Below are positions 17,143 through 25,691 of a stretch of 41,747 nucleotides of DNA, in pieces. The translations under genes and the position numbers were made by a program. The stretch is from Fidelibacterota bacterium UBA7301. Its GTDB lineage: Bacteria; Fidelibacterota; Marinisomatia; Marinisomatales; TCS55. The notes beneath the pieces were generated by a model that did no database searches, was not told the origin of the DNA, and saw only the letters and a program-made list of their open reading frames with translations. How positions within the stretch are numbered: the first letter of the stretch is position 1; every line of letters begins with the position of its first letter. Location: positions 1 to 41,747 of the forward strand of contig DKQT01000037.1 of NCBI GenBank assembly GCA_002471845.1, in the 5' to 3' direction.

Positions 17143-17545
17143 TATTCGGATCACACTGGATGCCATCCGGGATGAATTCTCGATCTTTTCCGATCCCCGG
17201 GACAAATATGTTTACCTCGTGGATCTGGCCAAAGATACGGCCAGCCTATCGGCTGAAGAACGGGTTGAAGAAAACCGAATCCATGGCTGCACATCTCAGG
17301 CTTGGGTAGTGAAAGAGAAGACCAACGGTCATTATTCATTCCGTACCGACTCCGATGCCATGATCGTGAAAGGACTCCTCTCATTAATCGAGCGATCATT
17401 TAACGGCCATACAAAAGCAGAAATATCAGATATTGATGGCGGCCAGTTTTTGGAATCAGTTGGTTTGGGCCGCTCCATCAGCAGTCAACGCACCAATGGA
17501 TTTAGTAGTGCCATTCATAAAATTCAAACGGAATTACTGGATTAA
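17135..17545 (+). CDS. sufE: SufE, sulfur acceptor for SufS
   Basis: Takes persulfide sulfur from SufS and hands it to SufB. The 136-aa length fits. The acceptor cysteine lies in HGCTSQAW (about residues 50-57), followed by DSDAMIVKGLLSLI and the family end SISSQRTNGFSSAIHKI. The presence of SufE rather than a zinc-containing SufU indicates the Proteobacteria/Bacteroidota-style transfer route. It overlaps sufD by eight bases and is two bases from sufT. Confidence 0.95.
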   Translation: MADIRITLDAIRDEFSIFSDPRDKYVYLVDLAKDTASLSAEERVEENRIHGCTSQAWVVKEKTNGHYSFRTDSDAMIVKGLLSLIERSFNGHTKAEISDIDGGQFLESVGLGRSISSQRTNGFSSAIHKIQTELLD

Positions 17546-17547
17546 AT

Positions 17548-18102
17548 ATGTATTCAGATATAGACGAACAAGTCATTGTAGAACGGGATTGCGAAGCGAC
17601 CCTCATCCCCTTCGGAAATAAAATTACCTTAAAAAAGGGTGAAGAAGGCCATATTACCCAAGCCTTGGGCGGAAGCTATACAGTCATGATTCGGGGCAAC
17701 CTTGTGCACATTGAAGGCAAGGATGCAGATGCCATCGGCAAAATCCCGGAAATCCAACCCTGGCTGGAAGAAACAGAAACCGATGGACGTGCCAACGAAA
17801 AGGCCGTTTGGGAAGCCATGAAAACATGTTATGATCCGGAAATTCCTGTAAACGTAGTTGACCTTGGATTGATCTATTCTTGCAAACTGACCGATAATGA
17901 TAATGCCGGTTCTGACGTGGAAGTCAAAATGACCCTTACCGCCCCAGGCTGCGGAATGGGTGATATGATCGCTACAGAATTGAAACAAAAGATCGAAGGC
18001 ATCCCCGGCACGGTTGAAGTTAGAGTGGAATTGGTTTGGGATCCGCCCTGGGATCGGGATATGATCAATGAATCGGCCCGCCTTCAACTGGGCATGCTTT
18101 AG
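17548..18102 (+). CDS. sufT: SufT, long-form DUF59 Fe-S maturation protein
   Basis: A 184-aa protein. It has an N-terminal SufT-specific region (residues 1-65, including the diagnostic ITQALGGSYTVMIRGN and IEGKDADAIGK) followed by a DUF59 domain from about 85 (CYDPEIPVNVVDLGLIYSCKL, TAPGCGMGD, VELVWDPPWDRDMINESARLQLGM). SufT is an auxiliary factor for Fe-S protein maturation, important under iron limitation in characterised bacteria. Its TAG overlaps the GTG start of sufS by one base. The downstream DUF59 domain clearly resembles the shorter protein at 12894, so the operon carries two paralogues. Confidence 0.93.
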   Translation: MYSDIDEQVIVERDCEATLIPFGNKITLKKGEEGHITQALGGSYTVMIRGNLVHIEGKDADAIGKIPEIQPWLEETETDGRANEKAVWEAMKTCYDPEIPVNVVDLGLIYSCKLTDNDNAGSDVEVKMTLTAPGCGMGDMIATELKQKIEGIPGTVEVRVELVWDPPWDRDMINESARLQLGML

Positions 18103-19310
18103 TGCTGGATGTAAAAAAGATTCGGGGGGATTTCCCCATTTATCAATCCGATAAGCCATTTGTTTATCTGGATTCTGCTTCGACAACCCAAAAACCCCAA
18201 GTGGTCATTGATGCTGTAAGTACATATTACAATGCCTACGCAGCTAATATCCATCGGGCCCTTTATGAGATTGGCGAGAAGGCCACGGATGCCTACGAAA
18301 ACGTTCGGTTGAAAGTAAAAGCATTCCTCAATGTGCCGGACACACATTCGGTCATTTTCACGCGGAGTACCACCGAATCCTTGAACCTTGTAGCTTATGC
18401 ATGGGGACAAAAATTCTTAAAAGCTGAGGATGATGTTTTGGTGTCAGAAATGGAGCATCACAGTAATTTGGTCCCGTGGCAGTTGGCTTCTAAAAAAAAG
18501 GGCGTGAATCTTGATTACATTCCTCTTGCCGATGACGGTACTTTAGATACATCCAAATTGGGTGACCTCATTTCATCAAACACAAAACTCGTGAGCGTAG
18601 GGCATCAATCCAATGTGTTCGGTACGGTGAATCCCGTGAAAGAAATCATTGCTGCAGCTAAAAGTGTTGGCGCAGTCACTGTGCTGGATGGAGCCCAAGC
18701 TGTTCCGCATATGGCTGTGGACATAACGGACATCCATTGTGACTTTTATGCTTTTTCCGGACATAAAATGGTGGGGCCAACAGGGGTCGGCGTATTGATT
18801 GGACGCACTGAATTACTTGATAAAATGGACCCCTTTATGAGCGGCGGCGAAATGATTAATACAGTCACCATGAAAGAATCCACCTGGAATGATGTACCAT
18901 GGAAATTTGAGGCGGGCACCCCCAATATTGCCCAAGTCATCGGTCTCGGTGCCGCCATCGATTATTTACAATTAATCGGCGTTGATGCCATTCATGATCA
19001 TGAACAATCCCTGCTGAAATATGGATTGGAAATCCTTTCCCAAAATAAAGATATAACTCTCTACGGCAATGCGGCTAATCGTGGTGCAGTCATTCCTTTC
19101 AATGTAAAAAGAGTTCATTCCCATGATTTGGCAAAATTCTTAGATACTGACGGCATTTGTGTCCGCGCCGGGCATCATTGCGCTCAGCCAATCATGAATC
19201 ACTTGGGGGTTTCGGCCACAGCCCGAGCCAGTTTTTATTTATATAATGACAAAAATGATATTGATCAGTTGGCAAAAAGTATTGAAAAAACGGCCCGCAT
19301 TTTCGCCTGA
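18102..19310 (+). CDS. sufS: SufS, group II cysteine desulfurase
   Basis: PLP enzyme that converts cysteine to alanine and forms the persulfide passed to SufE. It has 402 aa. The PLP lysine is in FSGHKMVGPTGVGVL. The ATTESLNLVAYAWG and SEMEHHSNLVPWQ blocks are conserved, and the catalytic cysteine lies in RAGHHCAQPIM near residue 363. The short loop around that cysteine is the group II (SufS/CsdA) form. Translation starts at a GTG overlapping the sufT stop. As group II enzymes can also act on selenocysteine, a contribution of selenide to the nearby SelD is conceivable but not shown. Confidence 0.96.
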   Translation: MLDVKKIRGDFPIYQSDKPFVYLDSASTTQKPQVVIDAVSTYYNAYAANIHRALYEIGEKATDAYENVRLKVKAFLNVPDTHSVIFTRSTTESLNLVAYAWGQKFLKAEDDVLVSEMEHHSNLVPWQLASKKKGVNLDYIPLADDGTLDTSKLGDLISSNTKLVSVGHQSNVFGTVNPVKEIIAAAKSVGAVTVLDGAQAVPHMAVDITDIHCDFYAFSGHKMVGPTGVGVLIGRTELLDKMDPFMSGGEMINTVTMKESTWNDVPWKFEAGTPNIAQVIGLGAAIDYLQLIGVDAIHDHEQSLLKYGLEILSQNKDITLYGNAANRGAVIPFNVKRVHSHDLAKFLDTDGICVRAGHHCAQPIMNHLGVSATARASFYLYNDKNDIDQLAKSIEKTARIFA

Positions 19311-19361
19311 TTTTTGCTTACTTTTACCCTGCAGACAAAAAGTACTTAAAGGAGTTTGACC

Positions 19362-19625
19362 ATGAGTGAGAATGGAGATGAAACAAAAAAGTATAAATAT
19401 CTAGTCACCATGCGTTGGTATGTTGAGACCGATGAAGCCCTAGTGGCAGGTGCTGCCGAAACGGACAATAAATTGTTAGATATCGTTCGGCATCGCAAGG
19501 ATGGCAGCAACAGTTGTGATTCCTGCCCAACACGCAACCATGAAGGCTACGGCATCTTGGATTACCATCATTTTATGGGTGATAATAAACCGGTATACAT
19601 GTCCACCGAACAGATCAAAGATTAG
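19362..19625 (+). CDS. Small conserved-looking protein with CxxC, unknown
   Basis: An 87-aa soluble protein I do not recognise. It begins acidic (MSENGDETKKYKYLV), continues with MRWYVETDEALVAGAAETD, and has a central NSCDSCPTRNH with a CxxC pair, then HEGYGILDYHHFMGDNKPVYM with several histidines. Cys/His content could bind a metal or cluster, but that is inference. A clear AAGGAGT ribosome binding site precedes the ATG at 19362. It follows sufS after 51 bases and abuts the DUF2480 gene, so it looks like a late member of the SUF operon. Confidence 0.75.
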   Translation: MSENGDETKKYKYLVTMRWYVETDEALVAGAAETDNKLLDIVRHRKDGSNSCDSCPTRNHEGYGILDYHHFMGDNKPVYMSTEQIKD

Positions 19626-19871
19626 ATGGAAACCATTTATCTCAATGATTTCCTAGATGGAGGTATTCTCCGGGAAAAGGTGTTCAGAGAGAAAGTGGCT
19701 GAGATCGATTGGTCTCAATATGCGGATAAGCGCGTCCTGATCAAGGGTTGCTCAGAAGTACCCATCCCCATTTGGGCCTATTTGATTTTGACAGCAGAAT
19801 TAGCCCAATTCGTAAAGCGGATCTATTTTGGTGAATTGCGATCGGCGGTGAAAATTTTTATTCGAGAATAA
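19626..19871 (+). CDS. DUF2480-like protein (short form)
   Basis: An 81-aa protein. It contains ADKRVLIKGCSEVPIPIWAYLILTAELAQFVKRIYFGE, which matches my recollection of the core of DUF2480 (VLIKGCS..PVP..AY, then YGE) in Bacteroidota. Those proteins are about twice as long, so this is a trimmed version. The single cysteine in KGCS is the family's most conserved residue. Function is unknown. It begins immediately after the stop of the preceding gene. The family's frequent presence near SUF genes supports its membership in the operon. Confidence 0.7.
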   Translation: METIYLNDFLDGGILREKVFREKVAEIDWSQYADKRVLIKGCSEVPIPIWAYLILTAELAQFVKRIYFGELRSAVKIFIRE

Positions 19872-19905
19872 GTATAATTATATAAAAACATGGAGTTGAT
19901 TTAGT

Positions 19906-20331
19906 ATGAGCGAGCGCGTCAGTTGGGAACAATATTTTATGAATATCGCCCGGGAAGTGGCCACTCGATCCACTTGTGATCGGAAGCATATAGGCTCAGT
20001 GATCGTCCGTGGAAAAACCATATTGGCCACGGGATATAATGGATCCATCCGTGGATTGGCCCATTGTGATGAGGCGGGGCACGAAATGGAAAATACCCAT
20101 TGCGTCCGGACGATACACGCTGAAGCAAATGCCATCGTTCAGTCTGCCCGCCACGGTGTTCGGCTAGAGGGCAGTGAAATTTATGTGACTGCCTCTCCTT
20201 GTTATGACTGTTTCAAAATGATCGCCAACGTGGGGATCAATAAAATCTATTTTGGTGAATTCTATCGAGATCAAAGAATATTAGACCATGCTAAGGAATT
20301 AAATATTCAATTAATTGATCTCTCAATCTAG
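19906..20331 (+). CDS. dCMP deaminase (ComEB-like)
   Basis: Zinc-dependent deaminase that converts dCMP to dUMP, feeding thymidylate synthesis. It has 141 aa. The zinc site is complete: HAEANA (His and catalytic Glu) and SPCYDCFK (two Cys). The substrate-side block ATGYNGSIRGLAHCDEAGH and TRSTCDRKHIGSVIV are typical of the deoxycytidylate deaminase branch rather than tRNA adenosine or cytidine deaminases. It starts 34 bases after the DUF2480 gene. Its 3' end overlaps the convergent membrane Fe-S gene by nine bases. Confidence 0.92.
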   Translation: MSERVSWEQYFMNIAREVATRSTCDRKHIGSVIVRGKTILATGYNGSIRGLAHCDEAGHEMENTHCVRTIHAEANAIVQSARHGVRLEGSEIYVTASPCYDCFKMIANVGINKIYFGEFYRDQRILDHAKELNIQLIDLSI

Positions 20332-21291
20332 CGTTAACCACGCAATTTGTTTGTTTGCTCTAATAAAATACCACCATACTAAAAATCCTAAAATAATCAA
20401 TCGCAAAATTTGCACTTCCATTGAATATGGATAAACGGCTTCAATTATTTGTGGAAGCCTGTACCAATAATACAGTGAAATCGCAGAAAAACTAAAAACT
20501 AGTTCTAAAGAAAAGCTGGTTTTATTATTAAATATAAGTCGGAATAATTCAAACAAAACGAAGGTGATTAACATACTACTCAAGGGAATTTGATATGTTT
20601 GAATAATCGTTTTAAACTCAATCAATCCTGAATGATTCTCAACTTGAAACCACCCCCAAATTAATCCCGGGAAACCCCCAAATAAAACACGATCAAACAT
20701 GGATTTCTCCTTCAAATTGGATAACGAATCATTTTTAGTTAAATCCAAACAGGGAGATATACATTGACTACATGTCTTACAATAAATGCTATTAAAAGAT
20801 TTAAGTGGTTTTATTCCATATAATTTCTCTACATGAATTAATGGGCACAACCCGTTACACCAACCTGACTTACTTTTATAAATAAAACCACTTAACAGAG
20901 CAATTAATCCGGTAGTGAGTAAAACCGCGACTTCAATTATACTCGTATAATAAATATGTCTTAAAGGAATTAACAATACCAATACAATGAAACCGATCAC
21001 CAATAATTTCCTCGAGTGATTATAAGGTTTATCATCTAAATTGACTTTAAGATTGGTTAGGACCAATGATAAATATCCCACTGGACAAATATTTCGCCAT
21101 ATCCCTGGGATAATTAAGAATATCATGGGTGCAGAAAAAATGATGATATCCCAAAAAATTCTTTGGCCGATACCTACTGGTAAAGCGGAAATAAATTGGA
21201 ATGAATCGTTAAACATTAAAACGACTACAAGTAAACTCACAAAAAAGGTCAGCCACTGAGCCCATTGCCAATAATTATTCTTTACTATCAT
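20323..21291 (-). CDS. Membrane Fe-S protein, NapH/polyferredoxin-like
   Basis: A 322-aa inner-membrane protein with about seven to eight hydrophobic segments and two groups of cysteines. RNICPVGYLS resembles the C-x3-CP motif of NapH/NosR/RdxA membrane domains, here with a single Cys. WCNGLCPLIHVEKLYG adds a C-x3-CP element, followed by YCKTCSQCISPCLDL with C-x2-C-x2-C-x3-C, a classical 4Fe-4S site. It is therefore likely to pass electrons at the membrane. No catalytic partner is adjacent, so the donor and acceptor are unknown. The gene is AT-richer than its flanks. The ATG is followed by MIVKNNYWQW and preceded by a TGTTATAAT promoter-like element. Confidence 0.7.
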   Translation of the reverse strand: MIVKNNYWQWAQWLTFFVSLLVVVLMFNDSFQFISALPVGIGQRIFWDIIIFSAPMIFLIIPGIWRNICPVGYLSLVLTNLKVNLDDKPYNHSRKLLVIGFIVLVLLIPLRHIYYTSIIEVAVLLTTGLIALLSGFIYKSKSGWCNGLCPLIHVEKLYGIKPLKSFNSIYCKTCSQCISPCLDLTKNDSLSNLKEKSMFDRVLFGGFPGLIWGWFQVENHSGLIEFKTIIQTYQIPLSSMLITFVLFELFRLIFNNKTSFSLELVFSFSAISLYYWYRLPQIIEAVYPYSMEVQILRLIILGFLVWWYFIRANKQIAWLTLD

Positions 21292-21325
21292 TTAATAAAT
21301 ACTATTTTTCGTTAATTCAATATCT

Positions 21326-21334
21326 ATTATAACA
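21326..21334 (-). promoter_or_regulatory. Extended -10 promoter candidate
   Basis: Minus strand reads TGTTATAAT, an extended -10 (TGnTATAAT), about 35 bases upstream of the membrane Fe-S gene at 21291. A TTAATA lies 17 bases further upstream as a possible -35. The surrounding spacer 21292-21447 is very AT-rich and contains no gene. Confidence 0.4.
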
Positions 21335-21447
21335 TTTCGACATCGATATATTAATCTAATAAGATAATTATATCCTTTATTTATTTGTTCTTTTTAGTAA
21401 ATGATATAAGTGGTTATTTAATCAATAATAAATTGAGCAAGAATCGA

Positions 21448-23850
21448 TTAATATTGGAAAAAATAATCGACTTTTAGAAAAAACGAATTGGACTTTGAGC
21501 GACTCCAGGACAATTCTTCATAAGAATAATAATTATTATCCTGGAGTTTATATACAGCATAAATAAGACTACCTGGTAAATACTCCCAACGTAACACAAA
21601 TGTGCCCACCTGATTATTTATCCGAAAATCTTTATTCTCATTGTATTGGTAAGGACTAACATTAAAAGTTTTTTCCGCTAGGAGACGATTATAGTCTTTA
21701 TAATCCATTTCTACCTCAAACGGTTGGTAGTAAGCCTGAAAAGTCATTCTAGAAGAAAATGCTATATTAAGACGTATCTCGGTTTCTGTTTGTTTTCTTT
21801 TGGTATTGGAATAGATAATATTTGCACCATTTTCGTCTTCTACTATTCCAACCCACTGCATTGAACCAGGTCTAATTTCTTTAGAAGTATTGATTGATAG
21901 ATTTACAAAATCTGAGGGTTTTAGTGTGATTTCGCCTCCATATTTTCTACCAATTCCTCTTACCTCTCCTTGGTCAATTTTGTACCATGGTCTCACGATT
22001 ACTTTTTTTCGCTTATCAGTACTAAAATAAATGTTAAACGATTGCCAGGCTTCGTCTTTTATAATCATTGCTCGACTATCTCGGTAAATATCATCATCTT
22101 CATACACTTCAGGATTGTATTCTATTTCCCAGCCCATATTCCAATAATTTTTAAAATTATTACGTTGTTTAATTTCAAAATTATTACCCGTAATTAAACC
22201 AGTACTTAATAAACCATTTACCCATAATCTAGCTTCCAAGTTTTGTGATAAGAAAATACCTTTAGGTTGATCTCTACGAATAGAGACACGTGCATATGAA
22301 TACCAATTGTTGTTTTTCTCCTGGAATCCCATGTCGCTAACATCCCAATTCTTATCTCTGAATCCAACGGCGGTCATCACTTCCCACCAGACTGGGTCAT
22401 GATAACTAATTCGAAATCGTCCGGCATACCCGTTTTTATCGTTAATCGTACTGGCGACTTGGCCTTGAAATTCAAATTTGTTATCCATTAGATTGATCAG
22501 CCAATCAAGATTAAAACTGCTGGCCAAATTTTCAACTTTTTGACGTCTTAGATCTGTTGCCATAAATCCAACTGTTGAGAGATCATTTATAATGGATTTT
22601 TCGAGCTTACCAACGAAATAATTGGAGTATGGCTCTATTAAGAACTTTTCTTTTTTTAGGGTACCATTCTCATCGTGCTCACGTGTTCCATATTCTTGAT
22701 TTGTTATTGCGTTAATCACACCATAACGAAGACCGGAAGAACTTTCTCCTAATATTTTAACCGCACCAAGGATAGTTGTCTCATTCGGACGATCTATAAT
22801 TGTACCTGATTCTGGGGAAAAAAAGCCAGGCCTTTTTCCTATTCTTCTAGAATTAAAAAGGTTTAAATGGCTTTTAAAAAAACTTGAACCCTGAACAAAA
22901 AATGGTCTTCGCTCTTTGAGGCGTGTCTCAAATGCTGATAGATTAAGAACGGAAGGGTCAGCTTGCACTTGGCCAAAATCAGGATTGAAAGTCATGTTCA
23001 GCGCTGTGCTTGAATTAATATTGTAACGTGCATCCAAGCCCATATCTGTGACTTTATCGGTAGCATCGCTTTCAGTTTGACCTGTTAGAACATACGGTAC
23101 CAATTCTAGATTTTTGGGTTGTGGAATATTTTTTATACCCTGTATTACACCAAAATAAGGAATATAACCTCTTACCCCTTTAGCTCTTCCAGGCCATTGA
23201 ATTTCTTCCTGATTACCGTAATAACCTCTTTGGAATGTTGCCCCCCAAATCTGAGTGCTTCCATCTTTATATTGAAATACATTGAAAGGTATACGTATCT
23301 CAGCTGACCAGCCATCGGAATGGATCGAAACCTTTCCATCCCAAACTGCATTCCACATTAAATCATATCCATCCCGACCTCGACCCTCTGAAATTGCTGC
23401 ATCAAGCTGAACTTCAGCAGCGGTCAACTGAAACCAATAACCTGTTTTTTCATCATTATTTGAATCTATTCCAAACCCTACCCAATCAGAAATAAAATCC
23501 CATTCATCGCGTCTGCTTATTCGAGCCATTATTTTATCAGGATTTGGGTCAAAATTGTTGAAGGCAATATAAAGATATTCATTATCATAGAGTACCCGTG
23601 TTTCAGTACGAACAGTTGGTGCTTCTAAATTGTATGGTTCAAATTGAAGAAATTCATTAATCAGTTTCGCCTCATCCCATACTGTTTCATCAATTATACC
23701 ATCGATTACGGGTGGATTACTGGTGCGGGTAGCCATGGCTACCTTATATTTCAATTGGGAAAAATCTTCTACGATACCTCTTGCTGTTGATGAAGAGGCC
23801 CCCGCCAGTATTGTTGTATAAACTAAAAAAGTAATTATTATTTTTTTCAT
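21448..23850 (-). CDS. DUF5916 protein with N-terminal CBM9-like domain (outer-membrane type)
   Basis: An 800-aa secreted or outer-membrane protein. Residues 1-24 are a signal peptide (KKIIITFLVYTTILAGAS). Next comes a carbohydrate-binding-family-9-like domain (PPVIDGIIDETVWDEAKLINEF, RVLYDNEYLYIAFNNFDP, WSAEIRIPFNVFQY). Then comes the long beta-rich DUF5916 region (NMTFNPDFGQVQADPSVLNLSAFET, ERRPFFVQGSSFF) with alternating aromatic strands to the C-terminal FFLKVDYFFQY, a typical outer-membrane barrel ending in an aromatic residue. The ATG at 23850 is preferred to a TTG four codons upstream. The function of the family is unknown. It is AT-richer than the acc/etf genes beside it. Confidence 0.85.
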   Translation of the reverse strand: MKKIIITFLVYTTILAGASSSTARGIVEDFSQLKYKVAMATRTSNPPVIDGIIDETVWDEAKLINEFLQFEPYNLEAPTVRTETRVLYDNEYLYIAFNNFDPNPDKIMARISRRDEWDFISDWVGFGIDSNNDEKTGYWFQLTAAEVQLDAAISEGRGRDGYDLMWNAVWDGKVSIHSDGWSAEIRIPFNVFQYKDGSTQIWGATFQRGYYGNQEEIQWPGRAKGVRGYIPYFGVIQGIKNIPQPKNLELVPYVLTGQTESDATDKVTDMGLDARYNINSSTALNMTFNPDFGQVQADPSVLNLSAFETRLKERRPFFVQGSSFFKSHLNLFNSRRIGKRPGFFSPESGTIIDRPNETTILGAVKILGESSSGLRYGVINAITNQEYGTREHDENGTLKKEKFLIEPYSNYFVGKLEKSIINDLSTVGFMATDLRRQKVENLASSFNLDWLINLMDNKFEFQGQVASTINDKNGYAGRFRISYHDPVWWEVMTAVGFRDKNWDVSDMGFQEKNNNWYSYARVSIRRDQPKGIFLSQNLEARLWVNGLLSTGLITGNNFEIKQRNNFKNYWNMGWEIEYNPEVYEDDDIYRDSRAMIIKDEAWQSFNIYFSTDKRKKVIVRPWYKIDQGEVRGIGRKYGGEITLKPSDFVNLSINTSKEIRPGSMQWVGIVEDENGANIIYSNTKRKQTETEIRLNIAFSSRMTFQAYYQPFEVEMDYKDYNRLLAEKTFNVSPYQYNENKDFRINNQVGTFVLRWEYLPGSLIYAVYKLQDNNYYSYEELSWSRSKSNSFFLKVDYFFQY

Positions 23851-23930
23851 GAACCAGTTCAATTAATGTGCAAAAAAGCCAGAGAAGTTAAAACTTTTTC
23901 AATTCCCTCTTCAATTCAAATCGGCTCAAT

Positions 23931-25691
23931 TCAAGAAATAATTTGGCTGATCTCCTTTTTCAAATCACCCAGTTTTACGATCCTTTTTGCATGGCCGTAG
24001 GCGGCCAGCCAGGATGTCTTCTGGAAGTCCCTTGACACTTGATGACCCACATATTGCTCCACCACCCGTTTCCCGGAAAAGCCGATATTCCCGGCTCCGG
24101 ATTCAAATAATCGAATACCTCGTGATCCATATCCAATTGCGACCCCACCCAAGGTGGGATCCGTAATAATGGTTACCACCGGGAAACCTGCCCGTTCAAC
24201 CCGGGTAATGGCCAATTGTGCCTTAGGAATACTCACCATGGATGAACAACCCGTATGCATGCGGGCGCCACCGCCGGCGGCCTGCAAAACCATAGGCTTT
24301 TTTTTCTCAATGGCAATTTCAGCCGCCCGCCAGATTTTTTCTCCCGTACTCATACAAAATGATCCGCCTAAGAAACCAAAATCATTGGTGCAAAAAACGA
24401 CGGGCTGCCCTTCAATTTCTCCATCCCCAGTAATCATGGCGGAAGGTAATCCTGTTTTCTCCCTTTCTAATACCAATTTTTCTGTATATCCCGGGAAATT
24501 CAAAATATCCTTATCCAGGATTGAAGCTGTTTTTTCATGTTCGACAAACGATCCTTCATCCAAGATTAAATCAATATAGTCCCAAGCTGCCAGGCGCACA
24601 TAACGATGGCCGCAAGTATGGCATACAAAATCCTCGTTCATTAAACGGGCGATGGGAATAGGATCAAATACACCTTTGCCCTGCTCATCACGGCAGCCCT
24701 TGTGCCGCTTGATAAATCCATTGAGATTGGGTTTGGGCAAACGTGATTTATATTTTCTAAGCCTATGATTTTTCTCCGACCACTGGCCCATTTTTGCCCA
24801 GCGATTCACACGGAATTCAAACACATCCGATAATGCATTTAATGTTTTAACATTTCTTTCTAGTGCTGATTTTAAAGATTGAATTGATTCCTGGGGAAAA
24901 CGGTGGGCCGGGCCTTTGGGCTCTACTACCAATTCATCCACGATCCCATGATGAAATCCTTCTTTGGATGTAATTTGGCTCACTTCTGCTGATTCATTGG
25001 CATGGTGGCGGTCGTGGTACAAAATGGATGAACAGGCTTCCGGGGAGATTACCAAGTAAGTTGAATTTTCCATTGCTAAAGTGATATCCGTCCCGGTCAG
25101 AGCAATGGCGCCCCCGCTGCAGCCTCGGTTAATGATCACCGATAGTGTAGGCACTTCCGCTTCCACCAATGCTTTGATCGTCCCACCAATGCGCCAGGCA
25201 ATGCCTCCTGCTTCTGATTCTTCCGTTGGATCGGCGCCGGGCGTATCTACAAAAATAATAACGATCCTTTTTTCTTCATTGGCGATCTTCACTGCTTCAA
25301 TGGCTTTTTCATAACTTGCGGGGGTGGGCATCCCGTGATTCCATTTTTCCAATTCCACCGGGTCGGTTGCTATCTTTTGAAACTGTCTATAATCAGAAGT
25401 GGGGCCGCTCTGTTGGCCGATGAGCATTACAGGAATATTTTTGAAAGATGCTCGGTGGCATTGGATTAAACAAGCGCCAAAGTCGTCGGATTGGAGGATT
25501 TCTTTTGCCTCAGAAAAAATGGATAAATAGTCGAGGTATTTGGGCCGTTCCGGGTGGAATGATAACTGGTATTTCTCGTACTCGGATAAGTTTTGGATCG
25601 TCTCCGCATCGAAGTGTTTGATCCCCTTTTCGAAGGGAAAATAGAAATGATTTGTATTAGGGATGGGTTTTTTAAGCCGTGGTCGTCTCAA
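23931..25691 (-). CDS. Fused acyl-CoA (acetyl-CoA) carboxyltransferase, alpha-beta order
   Basis: A 586-aa protein joining both carboxyltransferase halves. Residues about 60-290 match AccA (HGMPTPASYEKAIEAVKIA, FVDTPGADPTEESE, NRGCSGGAIALTG, STYLVISPEACSSIL). Residues about 330-586 match AccD (DYIDLILDEGSFVE, DFGFLGGSFCMSTGEKI, GGGARMHTGCSSMVSIPKAQ, TDPTLGGVAIGYGSRG, IGFSGKRVVEQ). The AccD zinc ribbon is degenerate: CHTC at 357-360 plus a lone Cys333. Transfers carboxyl from carboxybiotin to an acyl-CoA. The start is a TTG overlapping the upstream Fe-S gene by 20 bases, and no other usable start precedes Met89. Its place in an ETF operon suggests an acyl-CoA other than acetyl-CoA may be the substrate. 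Confidence 0.88.
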   Translation of the reverse strand: MRRPRLKKPIPNTNHFYFPFEKGIKHFDAETIQNLSEYEKYQLSFHPERPKYLDYLSIFSEAKEILQSDDFGACLIQCHRASFKNIPVMLIGQQSGPTSDYRQFQKIATDPVELEKWNHGMPTPASYEKAIEAVKIANEEKRIVIIFVDTPGADPTEESEAGGIAWRIGGTIKALVEAEVPTLSVIINRGCSGGAIALTGTDITLAMENSTYLVISPEACSSILYHDRHHANESAEVSQITSKEGFHHGIVDELVVEPKGPAHRFPQESIQSLKSALERNVKTLNALSDVFEFRVNRWAKMGQWSEKNHRLRKYKSRLPKPNLNGFIKRHKGCRDEQGKGVFDPIPIARLMNEDFVCHTCGHRYVRLAAWDYIDLILDEGSFVEHEKTASILDKDILNFPGYTEKLVLEREKTGLPSAMITGDGEIEGQPVVFCTNDFGFLGGSFCMSTGEKIWRAAEIAIEKKKPMVLQAAGGGARMHTGCSSMVSIPKAQLAITRVERAGFPVVTIITDPTLGGVAIGYGSRGIRLFESGAGNIGFSGKRVVEQYVGHQVSRDFQKTSWLAAYGHAKRIVKLGDLKKEISQIIS

